The notes under the pieces are model-generated. The model made no database searches. It saw nothing but the letters and a program-made list of their open reading frames with translations, and had not been told where the DNA came from. DNA of 33,495 bases from Agromyces seonyuensis (lineage in GTDB: Bacteria > Actinomycetota > Actinomycetes > Actinomycetales > Microbacteriaceae): contig NZ_WSTA01000037.1 of NCBI RefSeq assembly GCF_009789225.1, forward strand, positions 1-33,495, written 5' to 3'. This document shows positions 6,249-15,500 of this stretch, in pieces; position 1 is the stretch's first letter; the number at the start of each line of letters is the position of its first letter. A program made the position numbers and the translations under genes.

Positions 6249-7801
6249 GGCTGCTCCCCCTCCCCGGGCGCGTCGCCGAGCGTCCACCCCTCCAGCGCGG
6301 CGAGGAACGCCTCGCCGACGAGCCGGGACGAGCCGAACGTGGCGATGTCGGCGTAGGCGAAGTCCGGCGACGGCCAGCCGAAGTCGACGGCGACGACGTC
6401 GCCGCGCACGGCGCGCAGGCCGTCGACGGCGTCGCGGGCGAACGCGTGCCGGTGCAGGTCGCGGCCGACGACGAGCACGGGCCCGGTCAGCGCACGGGCG
6501 TCCTCGAACGCGGGGGCGTCGGCCGCGAGCACGAGCGTGTCGGCGTCGGCGAGCGAGCGGGGCGCGGCGGCATCCTGGGCGAGCGCCGCGAACGGCCCCC
6601 AGGGCGCGGCGCCGACGGCGATGTTCGCGACGGTCTCGACGCCGACGAGCGTGCCGACGCGTCCGGCCTCGGCGAGTACGCCGGGCACGGCGTCGGCGAC
6701 GCGGAACGAGGCGCCGACGCGCGAGCGCTCGTCGGAGGCGGCTTCGACGTCGAGGTCGAGCTCCTCCCCCGGCGCGGGCACGGCAGCGGGTGCCGGCAGT
6801 CCGGCGGCGAGGGCGCGCACGCGCGCGGCGGCCTCGGCCACTCGATCGGCGGACAGCCGGCCGTCGGCGACGGCCGACAGGACGTGGGCGGTGATCTCCT
6901 CGAGCTGCGGCCCGGTGTTCGCGGTACCGATGCAGAGCAGGTCGCAGCCGGCGTCCAGCGCGCGCACGGCGGCCTCGGGGATGCCCGTCTCGCCGGAGGC
7001 GCCGTGCATGTCCAGCGCGTCGCTCACGATGACGCCGTCGAAGCCGAGCTCGTCGCGGAGCATCCCGAGGATCGTCGGGGAGAGCGTAGCGGGCCGGTCC
7101 GCATCGAGCTGCGGCAGCAGGATGTGGCTCGTCATGACGAGCTTCGCGCCGGCCTCGATGGCCGCGCGGAACGGCACGAGCTCGCGCTCGCGGAGCGTCT
7201 CGAGGGGCAGGTCGACGATCGGCAGCCCGAGGTGCGAGTCGACGGCGGTGTCGCCGTGTCCCGGGAAGTGCTTCGGAGTGGCGGCCACGCCGGCCGTCTG
7301 CACGCCGCGCGTCCACGCGGCCGCGTGCCGGCCGACGAGCTCGGGGTCGGTGCCGAACGAGCGGGTGCCGATGACCGGGTTGTCGGGGTTGGAATTGACG
7401 TCGACGTCCGGGGCGAACGTGACGTTCGCGCCCACGGCCCGCAGCGCCCGGCCGACGCGGTCGGCGACCGCCGCGGTGACCGCGACGTCGTCGATGCGCC
7501 CGAGCACCGCGGCGCCGGGGAACGGCGAACCGATGTCGTAGGCGAGGCGGGTGACTTCGCCGCCTTCCTCGTCGATCGCGACCACCGCATCCGGGTTCGC
7601 CGCACGGATCGCCGCGGTGAGCCGCGCGACCTGCGCGGGGCGCTCGACGTTGGTGCCGAAGAGGCACACGCCCCCGAGGCCCTCGCCGAGGAGGCCGAGG
7701 AGCCACTCCGGCGCGGTCGGTCCGACGAAGCCCGGCAGCAGGCACGTCAGCGCGTCCCGGCGGAGGCTCGCGGCCGCGTCGGGGGTGTTCGCTCCGGTCA
7801 T
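6245..7801 (-). CDS. nagZ: GH3 beta-N-acetylhexosaminidase
   Basis: 518 residues without a signal peptide, hence cytoplasmic. It should release N-acetylglucosamine from imported chito-oligosaccharides or muropeptides. The N-terminal (beta/alpha)8 domain (about 15-340) carries the NagZ signs: DEEGG at 77-81, PKHFPGHGDT at 176-185, the DxH acid/base pair (D188, H190) and VIVSDALDM with the expected nucleophile D261. The C-terminal region of about 160 residues resembles the extra domain of Gram-positive members rather than the short Gram-negative NagZ. ATG at 7801 overlaps the stop of the upstream permease gene as ATGA, and its own stop overlaps the kinase start as ATGA, so the genes are translationally coupled. 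Together with the importer it makes a complete import-then-hydrolyse route. Confidence 0.93.
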   Translation of the reverse strand: MTGANTPDAAASLRRDALTCLLPGFVGPTAPEWLLGLLGEGLGGVCLFGTNVERPAQVARLTAAIRAANPDAVVAIDEEGGEVTRLAYDIGSPFPGAAVLGRIDDVAVTAAVADRVGRALRAVGANVTFAPDVDVNSNPDNPVIGTRSFGTDPELVGRHAAAWTRGVQTAGVAATPKHFPGHGDTAVDSHLGLPIVDLPLETLRERELVPFRAAIEAGAKLVMTSHILLPQLDADRPATLSPTILGMLRDELGFDGVIVSDALDMHGASGETGIPEAAVRALDAGCDLLCIGTANTGPQLEEITAHVLSAVADGRLSADRVAEAAARVRALAAGLPAPAAVPAPGEELDLDVEAASDERSRVGASFRVADAVPGVLAEAGRVGTLVGVETVANIAVGAAPWGPFAALAQDAAAPRSLADADTLVLAADAPAFEDARALTGPVLVVGRDLHRHAFARDAVDGLRAVRGDVVAVDFGWPSPDFAYADIATFGSSRLVGEAFLAALEGWTLGDAPGEGEQP

Positions 7802-8742
7802 CCCTTGACCGCGCCGCTCACGAGGCCGCCGACCATGCGTCCCTGCACGAAGAGGAAGAAGATCACGACGGGCAGTGCGATGAGGGTCGAGCCGGCCATG
7901 ACGGCACCCCAGTTGGTCGCCTCGGTCGCCGACTGGAACGAGTTCAGCCACGGCGGGAGGGTGAGGTTGTAGCCCTGGAGCAGCAGGAGCGCCATCGTGA
8001 ACTCGTTCCACGACTGGATGAAGGCGAAGATGCCGGTCGAGACGAGGCCCGGTGCGAGCAGCGGGAAGGTGACCTTCCAGAACGCCTGCGCCTTGGTGCA
8101 GCCGTCGATCTGCGCCGCCTCCTCGAGGTCGGCCGGGACGCCGGCGACGAAGCCGCGCAGGGTCCAGATCGTGAACGGCACGACCGAGGCGAGGTGCACG
8201 AGGAAGAGGCCGAACAGCGTGTTCACCAGCTGCCAGCTGTCGAGCATGTTGAACGTCGTGTACATCATCGCCTCGCCGGGCACCATCTGGACGATGAGCA
8301 CGGAGATGATGAAGACCCAGCGGCCCTTGAACGCGAAGCGCGCGAGCGCGATCGAGGCGAGGAAGGCGAACAGCGCGCAGACCACGACGACGGCGAGCGC
8401 GACGCCGATCGAGGCGCCGAGGCCGTGCACGAAGTCGGTCTGGCCGGGCGCGGCCTCTCGGGTCCAGGCGGTCACGTAGTTCTTCCACGTGAACTCGACC
8501 GGGAAGAACGCCGGCTCGCGGCTGATGATCTTCTGCGGCGGGGTGAACGACATGTTCACCATCCAGTAGACGGGGAACACCGAGCACGCGATGACGATCG
8601 CCGCGATGGAGTTCAGGGCGACGCGCGTCCAGACGTTGCGCGGCCGGAAGGTGCGGCCGCGGCCCTTGGGGCGCTTCGTCTCGATGGAGTCGACCGGGGA
8701 GGCCGCTCCGGCGGCGAGCGCCGGTGAGAGCTGCGTGGTCAC
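7798..8742 (-). CDS. CUT1 carbohydrate ABC transporter permease (MalG/NgcG type)
   Basis: 314 residues, second permease of the importer. It has a polar, basic N-terminus of about 45 residues and then six helices. The ATPase-coupling EAA loop is clear at about residues 202-224 (EEAAQIDGCTKAQAFWKVTF, then PLLAPG). GTG at 8742 is chosen: an AGGAGG element is present and the start overlaps the stop of the first permease as GTGA. No ATPase gene is in the operon; many actinobacterial CUT1 importers share a general ATPase (MsiK type) encoded elsewhere, which is the likely arrangement here. The substrate is judged from the neighbours (hexosaminidase, sugar kinase, nagB) to be an N-acetylglucosamine-containing oligosaccharide. 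Confidence 0.92.
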   Translation of the reverse strand: MTTQLSPALAAGAASPVDSIETKRPKGRGRTFRPRNVWTRVALNSIAAIVIACSVFPVYWMVNMSFTPPQKIISREPAFFPVEFTWKNYVTAWTREAAPGQTDFVHGLGASIGVALAVVVVCALFAFLASIALARFAFKGRWVFIISVLIVQMVPGEAMMYTTFNMLDSWQLVNTLFGLFLVHLASVVPFTIWTLRGFVAGVPADLEEAAQIDGCTKAQAFWKVTFPLLAPGLVSTGIFAFIQSWNEFTMALLLLQGYNLTLPPWLNSFQSATEATNWGAVMAGSTLIALPVVIFFLFVQGRMVGGLVSGAVKG

Positions 8743-9701
8743 AGTGCCTCCTCCTTGAGGGTGCGGCGGACGTTGAAGTAGGAGAGGGCCATGAGCAGGA
8801 TCAGCATGATCACGCCGATCGCGGCGGTGACGCCGAACTCGCCCATGCCCTGCCGGAAGATGTAGGTCGGCAGCACGTTCGTCTCGGAGACGAGCCCGCC
8901 GCGCTGCTGCAGCGCGTACACCTGCGTGAAGATGCGCAGGTTCCAGATCGTCTCGAGCACGAGCACCGCGGTGACGACGCTCGAGAGGTAGGGCATGACG
9001 ATGAACCGGAAGCGCTGGAAGCCGCCCGCGCCGTCGAGCTGCGAGGCTTCGAGGACTTCGTCGGGCACCTGGCCGAGGCCGGCGTAGAACGTGAACGCGG
9101 CGAACGGGATGCCCTGCCAGGTGACGATGAGGATCAGCACCATGAAGAAGGAGAACGGGTTGTAGAGCCACTGGTGGTCGGTCCAGTCGTTCGACCGCGT
9201 CAGCACGTTCAGGATGTAGTTCGCGACGCCGTACTTGGTGTCGAACATCCAGCCGAAGACGACGGTCGCGGCCAGCGGCGGCATCGCCCAGGCCAGCAGG
9301 AGCGAGATCGAGACGGCCGTGCGCCAGCCCTTGGAGAGGCGCCGCATCAGCAGGGCGAGCAGCATGCCGCCGGCGGTGATGAGCGCGGTCAGGATGACCA
9401 TGAGGGCGATCGAGCGCGCGAGGACGGCCGGGAAGTCCGACTGGGTGAAGATCTCGAGGTAGTTGTCGAAGCCGACGAAGTTCGGCGCCGTGCCGAGCAT
9501 CTTGTTGCGGATGGCCTCGTCGGTGAAGCTCGTGACGATCATCTTGATCGTCGGGTAGCCGACCATGACGGCCAGCAGCACGACGCTCGGGGTGAGCAGC
9601 AGCCAGGGCGCCCACGGGAAGCGGCGCCCGCCGCGGCGGCCGGGGCGGTCGGCCTTCGTCGAGCCCGACGTGGCCGTCGCGCTCGGAAGCGTTGCAGTCA
9701 T
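8739..9701 (-). CDS. CUT1 carbohydrate ABC transporter permease (MalF/NgcF type)
   Basis: 320 residues with a basic N-terminus and six helices; the first periplasmic loop is long, as in MalF-like permeases. The EAA loop appears at about residues 217-238 (DEVLEASQLDGAGGFQRFRF, then IVMPYL). ATG at 9701 has AAGGAG seven bases upstream. The gene lies 122 nt after the binding-protein gene, and that gap contains a strong hairpin (9779-9814), so permease synthesis is probably lower than that of the binding protein. The 3' end overlaps the second permease by four bases. Confidence 0.92.
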   Translation of the reverse strand: MTATLPSATATSGSTKADRPGRRGGRRFPWAPWLLLTPSVVLLAVMVGYPTIKMIVTSFTDEAIRNKMLGTAPNFVGFDNYLEIFTQSDFPAVLARSIALMVILTALITAGGMLLALLMRRLSKGWRTAVSISLLLAWAMPPLAATVVFGWMFDTKYGVANYILNVLTRSNDWTDHQWLYNPFSFFMVLILIVTWQGIPFAAFTFYAGLGQVPDEVLEASQLDGAGGFQRFRFIVMPYLSSVVTAVLVLETIWNLRIFTQVYALQQRGGLVSETNVLPTYIFRQGMGEFGVTAAIGVIMLILLMALSYFNVRRTLKEEAL

Positions 9702-9778
9702 GACTGCTCCTTGCGAAATCTGGGGGGGGTGCCGCGCGGGCGGCGGTGGAACCGGGGACGGACCGTGCGGGGCCCATG

Positions 9779-9814
9779 GCGAAGGGGACGGAGCGGGCGC
9801 TCCGCCCCCTTCGC
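9779..9814 (-). terminator. Intercistronic hairpin after the sugar-binding protein gene
   Basis: 16-bp stem with one mismatch (arms 9779-9794 and 9799-9814) and a 4-base loop, nine bases after the binding-protein stop. There is no T tract on the minus strand, so a partial terminator or 3'-end stabiliser is more likely than full termination. Confidence 0.65.
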
Positions 9815-9823
9815 ACAGCTGGA

Positions 9824-11077
9824 TCAGCCGTTGAGGATGTCCTCGATCTGGCCGTCGAGCTCGGCCGCGATCGCGGCGACGTCACCGCCGTTGGCGATCT
9901 TGACGAGCGCCTCCTGGATGATCTGCGCGCCCTCGACCTCGGCCCACTTCGGGGTGGTCGGGGTCACCTTCGAGTTGGCGAGGGCCGTGGCCTGCGCCTT
10001 GGCGACGGGGGTGTCGGGCAGCGACGAAGCGGCCGACTCGACGCCCGGGGTCAGGCCGCCCTCGGCGAGGAGGGTCTGGTAGCCGTCGGAGGTGATGATC
10101 TGGAGGGCCTTCTTGGCCATCTCCGGGCTCTTCGACTTGGTCGCGACGCCCATGTTCGAGCCGCCCGCGAAGATCGGGGCGGTCTCGCCGGCCTCGAGGC
10201 CGGGCAGCGGGAACGCGTTGAGGTCGGCGCCGTAGGTCGAGGCGCAGCCGGGGTTCTCGGCGTCCTCGGGGGCGTTGATCGACCACTGCACCCAGGCCGG
10301 GGCGGAGAGGAAGACGACCTCACCGGCGCAGAAGGGAACCTGCGGGTCGGTCTCGTCGCCGTCCTTCGCCGCGTTGGAGGCGTTGGTGTAGACCTGCTGG
10401 AGCTGCGTCAGACCCTCGATGCCGCCCTCGCTCGAGAAGCCGGCCTTCCACTCGTCGCCCTCCTGCTCGGCGATGAAGCCGCCGTGCGCCCAGACGTAGG
10501 GAAGGGCGTTGTACCAGTCGCGGCCGGGCGCGTAGATGCCCGAGACCGTGTCGGTGTGGCGCGCCTCGCCGGTGGCGACGTACTCGTCGAGGGTCTCCGG
10601 CAGCACGGTGTCGCCGAGGATCTGGTCGCTGTAGAAGACGATGCGGCCGCCGGCGTAGTACGGGGCGGCGTAGAGCGTGCCGTCGTACGTGGCCGAGTCC
10701 TGCAGGCCGCCCAGGAAGTCGTCCGGCAGGTCGACGTCGTCGAGCGGGAGGAAGAGGCCCTGGTCGGCGAAGGACGCCGTCTGGGTGTTGCCGACCTCGA
10801 CGACGTCGGGCGAGTCGTTCGACTGGAGCGCGGCGGCGTAGGTGTCGCTGACGTCGGCCCAGGTCTTCTCGACGATGTCGAGCGTCCAGCCGTCGTTCTC
10901 GGACTCGAAGGTGTCCTTGAGGTAGTCACGGGCCGTGTCGGGGGTGTCGGTGCCGACGACCCAGACGGTGATGGTGCCGCTGTCGGCCGTGGTCTCTTCT
11001 GCGCTGCCGCCGGCCGAGCAGCCGGCCAGGGTCAGCGCGGCAACGGCGCCGAGCGCCGCGATGCCGAGTTTCCGCAT
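9824..11077 (-). CDS. Extracellular sugar-binding lipoprotein of the CUT1 importer
   Basis: 417 residues. It has a lipoprotein signal peptide (MRKLGIAALGAVAALTLAGC) with the lipobox LAGC and lipidated Cys20, so the mature protein is anchored outside the membrane. The rest matches family 1 solute-binding proteins: ITVWVVGTDTPDTARDYLKD near the N-terminus, SPDVVEVGNTQTASFADQGLFLPLDD, and the NMGVATKSKSPEMAKKALQI hinge region. ATG at 11077 is preceded by AAAGGA. It is the second gene of the operon, 85 nt after the ROK repressor gene. The abundant aromatic residues (YAAPYYAGG, AWVQWS) suit sugar stacking. The substrate is inferred from the neighbours to be chitobiose, GlcNAc or muropeptide-like; it cannot be read from the sequence. 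Confidence 0.92.
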   Translation of the reverse strand: MRKLGIAALGAVAALTLAGCSAGGSAEETTADSGTITVWVVGTDTPDTARDYLKDTFESENDGWTLDIVEKTWADVSDTYAAALQSNDSPDVVEVGNTQTASFADQGLFLPLDDVDLPDDFLGGLQDSATYDGTLYAAPYYAGGRIVFYSDQILGDTVLPETLDEYVATGEARHTDTVSGIYAPGRDWYNALPYVWAHGGFIAEQEGDEWKAGFSSEGGIEGLTQLQQVYTNASNAAKDGDETDPQVPFCAGEVVFLSAPAWVQWSINAPEDAENPGCASTYGADLNAFPLPGLEAGETAPIFAGGSNMGVATKSKSPEMAKKALQIITSDGYQTLLAEGGLTPGVESAASSLPDTPVAKAQATALANSKVTPTTPKWAEVEGAQIIQEALVKIANGGDVAAIAAELDGQIEDILNG

Positions 11078-11162
11078 TGCCTTGTGTTCCTTTCATCATT
11101 GGAAGGTGGCCGGCGAGCCGCCGACACCCCTGGTGCGCTGGGATCCCGTTCGGGAAGTGCTG

Positions 11163-12353
11163 TTACGAGACCCCGAGTTGTCCGGACAGGACCATGACGG
11201 CCGCGCCGCGGAGGACGATGTCCTTGCCGTGCGCGGTCATCCGGAGCCTCAGATCGCGGGTGAGTTCCGCCATCGTCCGGTTCCGGAGCGTGTCGGCGGT
11301 GGCGCCCAGGAGCGCACCGCCGAGCAGTTCCTCGGGCCCGCTCACGACGAGCTCCGAGAGATTGAGGGCGCCCACGACGGGCGCGAGCACGATGCCGAGG
11401 CGACGCCCGGCTTCGCGCAGGACGGCCTCGCGGGCCTCTTCGCCGTCGGCGGCGGCGAGGCGCGCTTCGAGGCGCGGCACCGAGAGCCAGGTCTCCAGGC
11501 AGCCTTCCTTGCCGCAGGCGCAGGGGGCGCCGCCGTCGGTGCCGACGACGACGTGGCCGATCTCGCCGGCCGCCCAGGCGGACCCGAAGACGAGGCGGCC
11601 GCCGAGCACGACGCCCGCGCCGACGCCTCGGCCGACCGTGACCACGAGCAGGTCGTCGGATGCGGTGCCGCGCAGTTCGGCGAGGGTCGCGGCGTTCGCG
11701 TCGTTGCCGACGTGGACCGGCAGTCCGGTCGCGACCGCGACGCGGCGCTGCAGGTCGACCTCGCGCCAGCCGAGGTTCGGGGCGGAGTGGACGACGCCGA
11801 CACGGTCGACGACACCCGGCGAACCGATGCCGATGCCGAGCACGGGGGCGTCGGCGAGGGCCTGCAGTCGGACGAGGACGTCCAGGACGAGCTCGACGAC
11901 GGCGTCGCCGGTCGCGCCGTCGAGCGGGAGCTCGATGCGCTCGAGGACGTTGCCGTCGACGTCGACGACGGCGCCGCGCACGAGCGAGTGCTCGGAGAGG
12001 TCGACGGCGAGGATCCGGTGGGCGTCGCGGGCGAAGTCGATGAGGGTCGCGGGCTTGCCGGGACGGGCGTCCTCGCGGTGGCCGAGTTCGACGATGAGGC
12101 CTTCGGCGATGAGCTCCGCGACCAGATCGGAGACGGTGACGCGGGTGAGGCCGGTCTCACGGGCGAGGTCGGCGCGGGAGGCGGCGCCGCCGGCGAGGAG
12201 GGTCTGGAGGACGAGAGCGCGGTTGTGGGCCCGGGCGTGCTCCGGGAGCACCTTCGCGGTGGGCCGGAGGGCCCGCCCGACGGTGAAGCCGGCGTCGCTG
12301 CGCGCGGTGTCCGGCGTCATCGCCGGTCCGAGCTGGGAGTCCGTGGTCGTCAC
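11163..12353 (-). CDS. ROK family transcriptional repressor of the amino-sugar operon
   Basis: 396 residues. The N-terminal winged helix-turn-helix (about 40-95, LPEHARAHNRALVLQTLLAG, then GAASRADLARETGLTRVTVSDLVAELIAEG) is followed by a ROK sugar-sensing domain with GIGSPGVVD, GNDANAATLAE, GRGVGAGVVL, GEIGH and the zinc motif CACGKEGCLE. The helix-turn-helix and the lack of an intact LGIDIGGT loop at the N-terminus separate it from ROK kinases. It is the first gene of the operon and a 27-bp near-perfect inverted repeat directly abuts its GTG start, so autorepression and control of the whole operon are expected, relieved by a GlcNAc-type sugar or its phosphate. No ribosome site is seen before the GTG; with a -10-like TAAGCT inside the operator the mRNA would have almost no leader. 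Confidence 0.9.
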   Translation of the reverse strand: MTTTDSQLGPAMTPDTARSDAGFTVGRALRPTAKVLPEHARAHNRALVLQTLLAGGAASRADLARETGLTRVTVSDLVAELIAEGLIVELGHREDARPGKPATLIDFARDAHRILAVDLSEHSLVRGAVVDVDGNVLERIELPLDGATGDAVVELVLDVLVRLQALADAPVLGIGIGSPGVVDRVGVVHSAPNLGWREVDLQRRVAVATGLPVHVGNDANAATLAELRGTASDDLLVVTVGRGVGAGVVLGGRLVFGSAWAAGEIGHVVVGTDGGAPCACGKEGCLETWLSVPRLEARLAAADGEEAREAVLREAGRRLGIVLAPVVGALNLSELVVSGPEELLGGALLGATADTLRNRTMAELTRDLRLRMTAHGKDIVLRGAAVMVLSGQLGVS

Positions 12354-12380
12354 GTTTGTTAGTAAAGCTTACGAACAAAC
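12354..12380. promoter_or_regulatory. Operator/promoter of the amino-sugar operon
   Basis: 27-bp inverted repeat with 12-bp arms and one mismatch around a central AGC; the outer halves are GTTTGTT and AACAAAC and the core reads GTAAAGCTTAC. It immediately precedes the GTG of the ROK repressor and contains a -10-like TAAGCT (12366-12371, minus strand). It has the size and AT-rich half sites usual for ROK repressors. No second copy was noticed in the window, and none in the 85 bp before the binding-protein gene. Confidence 0.75.
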
Positions 12381-12463
12381 AGCGCACAAGCTCGGATGTT
12401 CGATTGCCCCGCTCGTTACCGATTCGTGATCGAGGCCGTCGCGACGGGCATCCGGAGACGGGA

Positions 12464-12495
12464 ACGGGCGGCGGGGCCGAAGCCCCGCCGCCCGT
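12464..12495 (-). terminator. Terminator of the subtilase gene
   Basis: 14-bp perfect stem (arms 12464-12477 and 12482-12495) closed by a TTCG tetraloop on the minus strand, 27 nt after the subtilase stop. There is no T tract. Confidence 0.7.
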
Positions 12496-12522
12496 CGATC
12501 GGCTCGGATCAGGCGGTTCCGC

Positions 12523-15500
12523 TCACTCCGCCACGAGCCATCCGTGGCCCGGGTGGCCGAAGCGCGGGAAGTCGACCGCGAACGGCGCCGACGTCGCGGT
12601 GACCGCCGGATAGCCGGCCTTCTTCGCCGTCACGACGACCGTGAGGTCCTTCTCGTCGAAGCGCGGCAGGAGCACGAGCTTGGAGAAGACGCCGCCCCAG
12701 ATCGGCTGCCCGTCCGCGTACCACTGGTACGTGTACGAGAGGCCCTCGACGTCCCACGTGCCGGGCTTCGCGGTCAGCACGGCGCCGAGGCGGTTGCTGC
12801 CCGAGATCGTCGGCACGGCGGTGTTGACCGGCGCGACCGGCGCCGAGACCGAGACGACCGTCTCGGCCCCGCCGTCGCCGACGCGCACGACGCCGAGGTA
12901 CTCGCCGGCAGCGAGGCCCTTCCACGACGCCGAGACCGTCGTCTCCTTGCCCTCCTTGACCTTCACGGGGTTCGGGGCGACGGTGAAGTCGCCCTCCCCC
13001 TCCGCGCCGAGCTGGAGCAGGGTGAAGTCGAACGGCACGTCGACGCCCGTGTAGACGTCGACCAGCACGTAGTACTTGCCCGCGGCCGGGTCCGACAGGT
13101 CGACGCGCTCGTCGGCCGAGCCCGTGGCCGACTGCCACAGGGCGGTCGCCACGAGGCGTCCCTGCGCGAAGGCCGCGTCGTCGAGCTTGTAGACGGAGAG
13201 GTCGAGGTCGGAGACCGACTCGTCGAGGAGCGAGTCGACGTCGAAGCGGGCGAGCGCCTGCCCGTCCGCGACGTCGACGAGCCACTCGTACTCCGGGTCG
13301 GCCGAGGTGTTCGAGCCGATGCCCGAGTGCTCGCTCGTCTCCCCGTAGGGGTCCGGGAGCAGCACGCCCTTGGCGAGGCCGAGGGTGGTGATCGGCAGCG
13401 CGCCGTCGCCCGCCGACACGATCGGCAGCTTCACGGAACCGTCGACGCCGAAGCCGGCGACGGCCTCGGGCACGACGGCCGTGACGGGCTGCACCGCGAT
13501 CGGGCTGCGCACCGAGGTGTCGCCGCTCGTCCAGGTGAGGGAGCCGGTCGCCCACTCGTCGAGCGGCGCGTCCGTGCGGTCGAACTTCACGGTGAAGCTC
13601 TTCGACTCGCCGGCCTTCAGCCGCAGCGACTTCGGCGAGACCGTCGTCTTGACGCCGGCCAGGCCCGAGATCGACGCGCTGAACGTGCCGTCCTGCGTGG
13701 CCGTGACCGTTCGGGTCACCGTCTCCGGCGCCGTGAGTTCGCCCACCGAGATCGACGCGAGGTTGAGGTCGCTCGCGGCGACCGGCTCGACGCCGAAGTC
13801 GTACGCGCCGATGCCCTGGACGTACGCGGCCCAGTCGCCGATGTCGTTCAAGTAGAGCAGACCGGGCTCGAAGAACCGCGTCGGATCGACGTGGCCGGCG
13901 CCCTGCGCGAACGGGTCGGTGACGGTCTCGCCGGTCTCCGAGAGCGTGTCGTAGGCGGTGGTCATCATCGCCGACTTGATCTCGGCCGGCGTCGCGTTCG
14001 GACGCTCGCCGAGGTAGAGGGCTGCGAGGCCCGCGATGTGCGGCGCCGCCATCGACGTGCCCGACATGAACGTGTAGGCGCTCTCGGCGCCCTCGGGGTT
14101 CGCCGCCGCCGCGAGGATCGCGACGCCCGGCGCCGAGATGTCGGGCTTCAGGATGTCCGCGCCGTCGACGACGATCGGGCCGCGCGACGAGAAGCCGGCC
14201 ACCTGGGGCGTCGGCGTGTCGATGCCGCTCGTGTTGTCGGGCGTGAGGGAGACCGTGGCGCCCGGAGTGGCCGCGTAGGCCGAGAGGGCGGCCCAGTAGG
14301 CGTCCGAGATGTGGATCGTCGGCACCGAGTGGGTGTCGGCGTCGAGCGAGCCCGGCGTCGAGTTCACGAGCACCACGCCGATGCCGCCGGCACGGGCGAC
14401 CTCGGCCGACTTGGCGACGCGGTCGTACGTGCCGCGCTGGCAGAGCACGATCTTGCCGGCGGCCAGCGCCGGGTCGAGCGAGCCGGGGGCGCAGAGCAGC
14501 GCGTCGGCCGCGACCTTGCCCGCGAGGCGCACGTCGTCGGCGCGCACCAGGTCGCCCGAGAGGGGCTCCCACACGGTCGTCGAGGCGCCCGGGTACTTCG
14601 CCCCGTCACCCGTGGTCGCCGTCGCCTCGTAGGAGGGGATGGTCGACGCCGCGACGGTCGTGATCCACGGCGACGAGTTGTCGAGCGTGGAGGCCGACGG
14701 GCCGCTGTTGCCGGCCGAGGCCGAGACGAAGATGCCGGCCGCGGCGGCGTTGAAGAACGCCTGGTCGGTCAGCTCGAACGTCGAGGATGAGGTGCCGCCG
14801 CCGATGGAGAAGTTGATGACGTCGACGCCGTCCTGCACGGCCGCGTCGATGCCCGCGAGGAGGTCGGTCGTGGTGCAGCCGTCGTCCGTGGTCGCGGCCG
14901 GGTTCTTGCCTTCCCAGCAGACCTTGTACGCGGCGATCTTCGCCGCGGGCGCGACGCCCGAGATCGTGCCGTAGTCGTGGCCCGCGAGGGTCACGGGCAC
15001 GTCGGCGTTGCCGGCCGCGGTCGAGGCGGTGTGCGAGCCGTGGCTGGCGCCGTCGCGCGGCGAGAGGTACTCGCCGATCGCGGTCGAACCGATGTTGGCC
15101 GCGCCGAAGCCCTGCACGAAGTAGCGGGCGCCGATGATCTTCGTCGAGCAGTCGTCGGCGGCGAACTGGACGCCGCTCTGGCAGACGCCGGTGAAGGTGG
15201 AGCCGTCGGCCTTGTCGAAGACGATCGACGAGCCGTCGAGGTAGGGCTCCGCGCTCGGCGAAGTGCCGAGCGCTTCGCCGGCGAAGGAGGCGTTCTCCGG
15301 CGCGATGCCGGTGTCGAGCACGCCGACGACGACGCCCTCGCCGGCGGCTTCGGCGCCGCCGACGGCGGCCCAGACGCCGTCGTCGCCGCTCAGCCCGAGG
15401 AAGTCCGTCGAGGGCACGGCCGTCGGCTTGAGGAGCTCGTCGGGGACGAGGCCGACGACCTTCTCGTCGCGCGCGAGCGCCGTGATCTGGGTCGTGTCGA

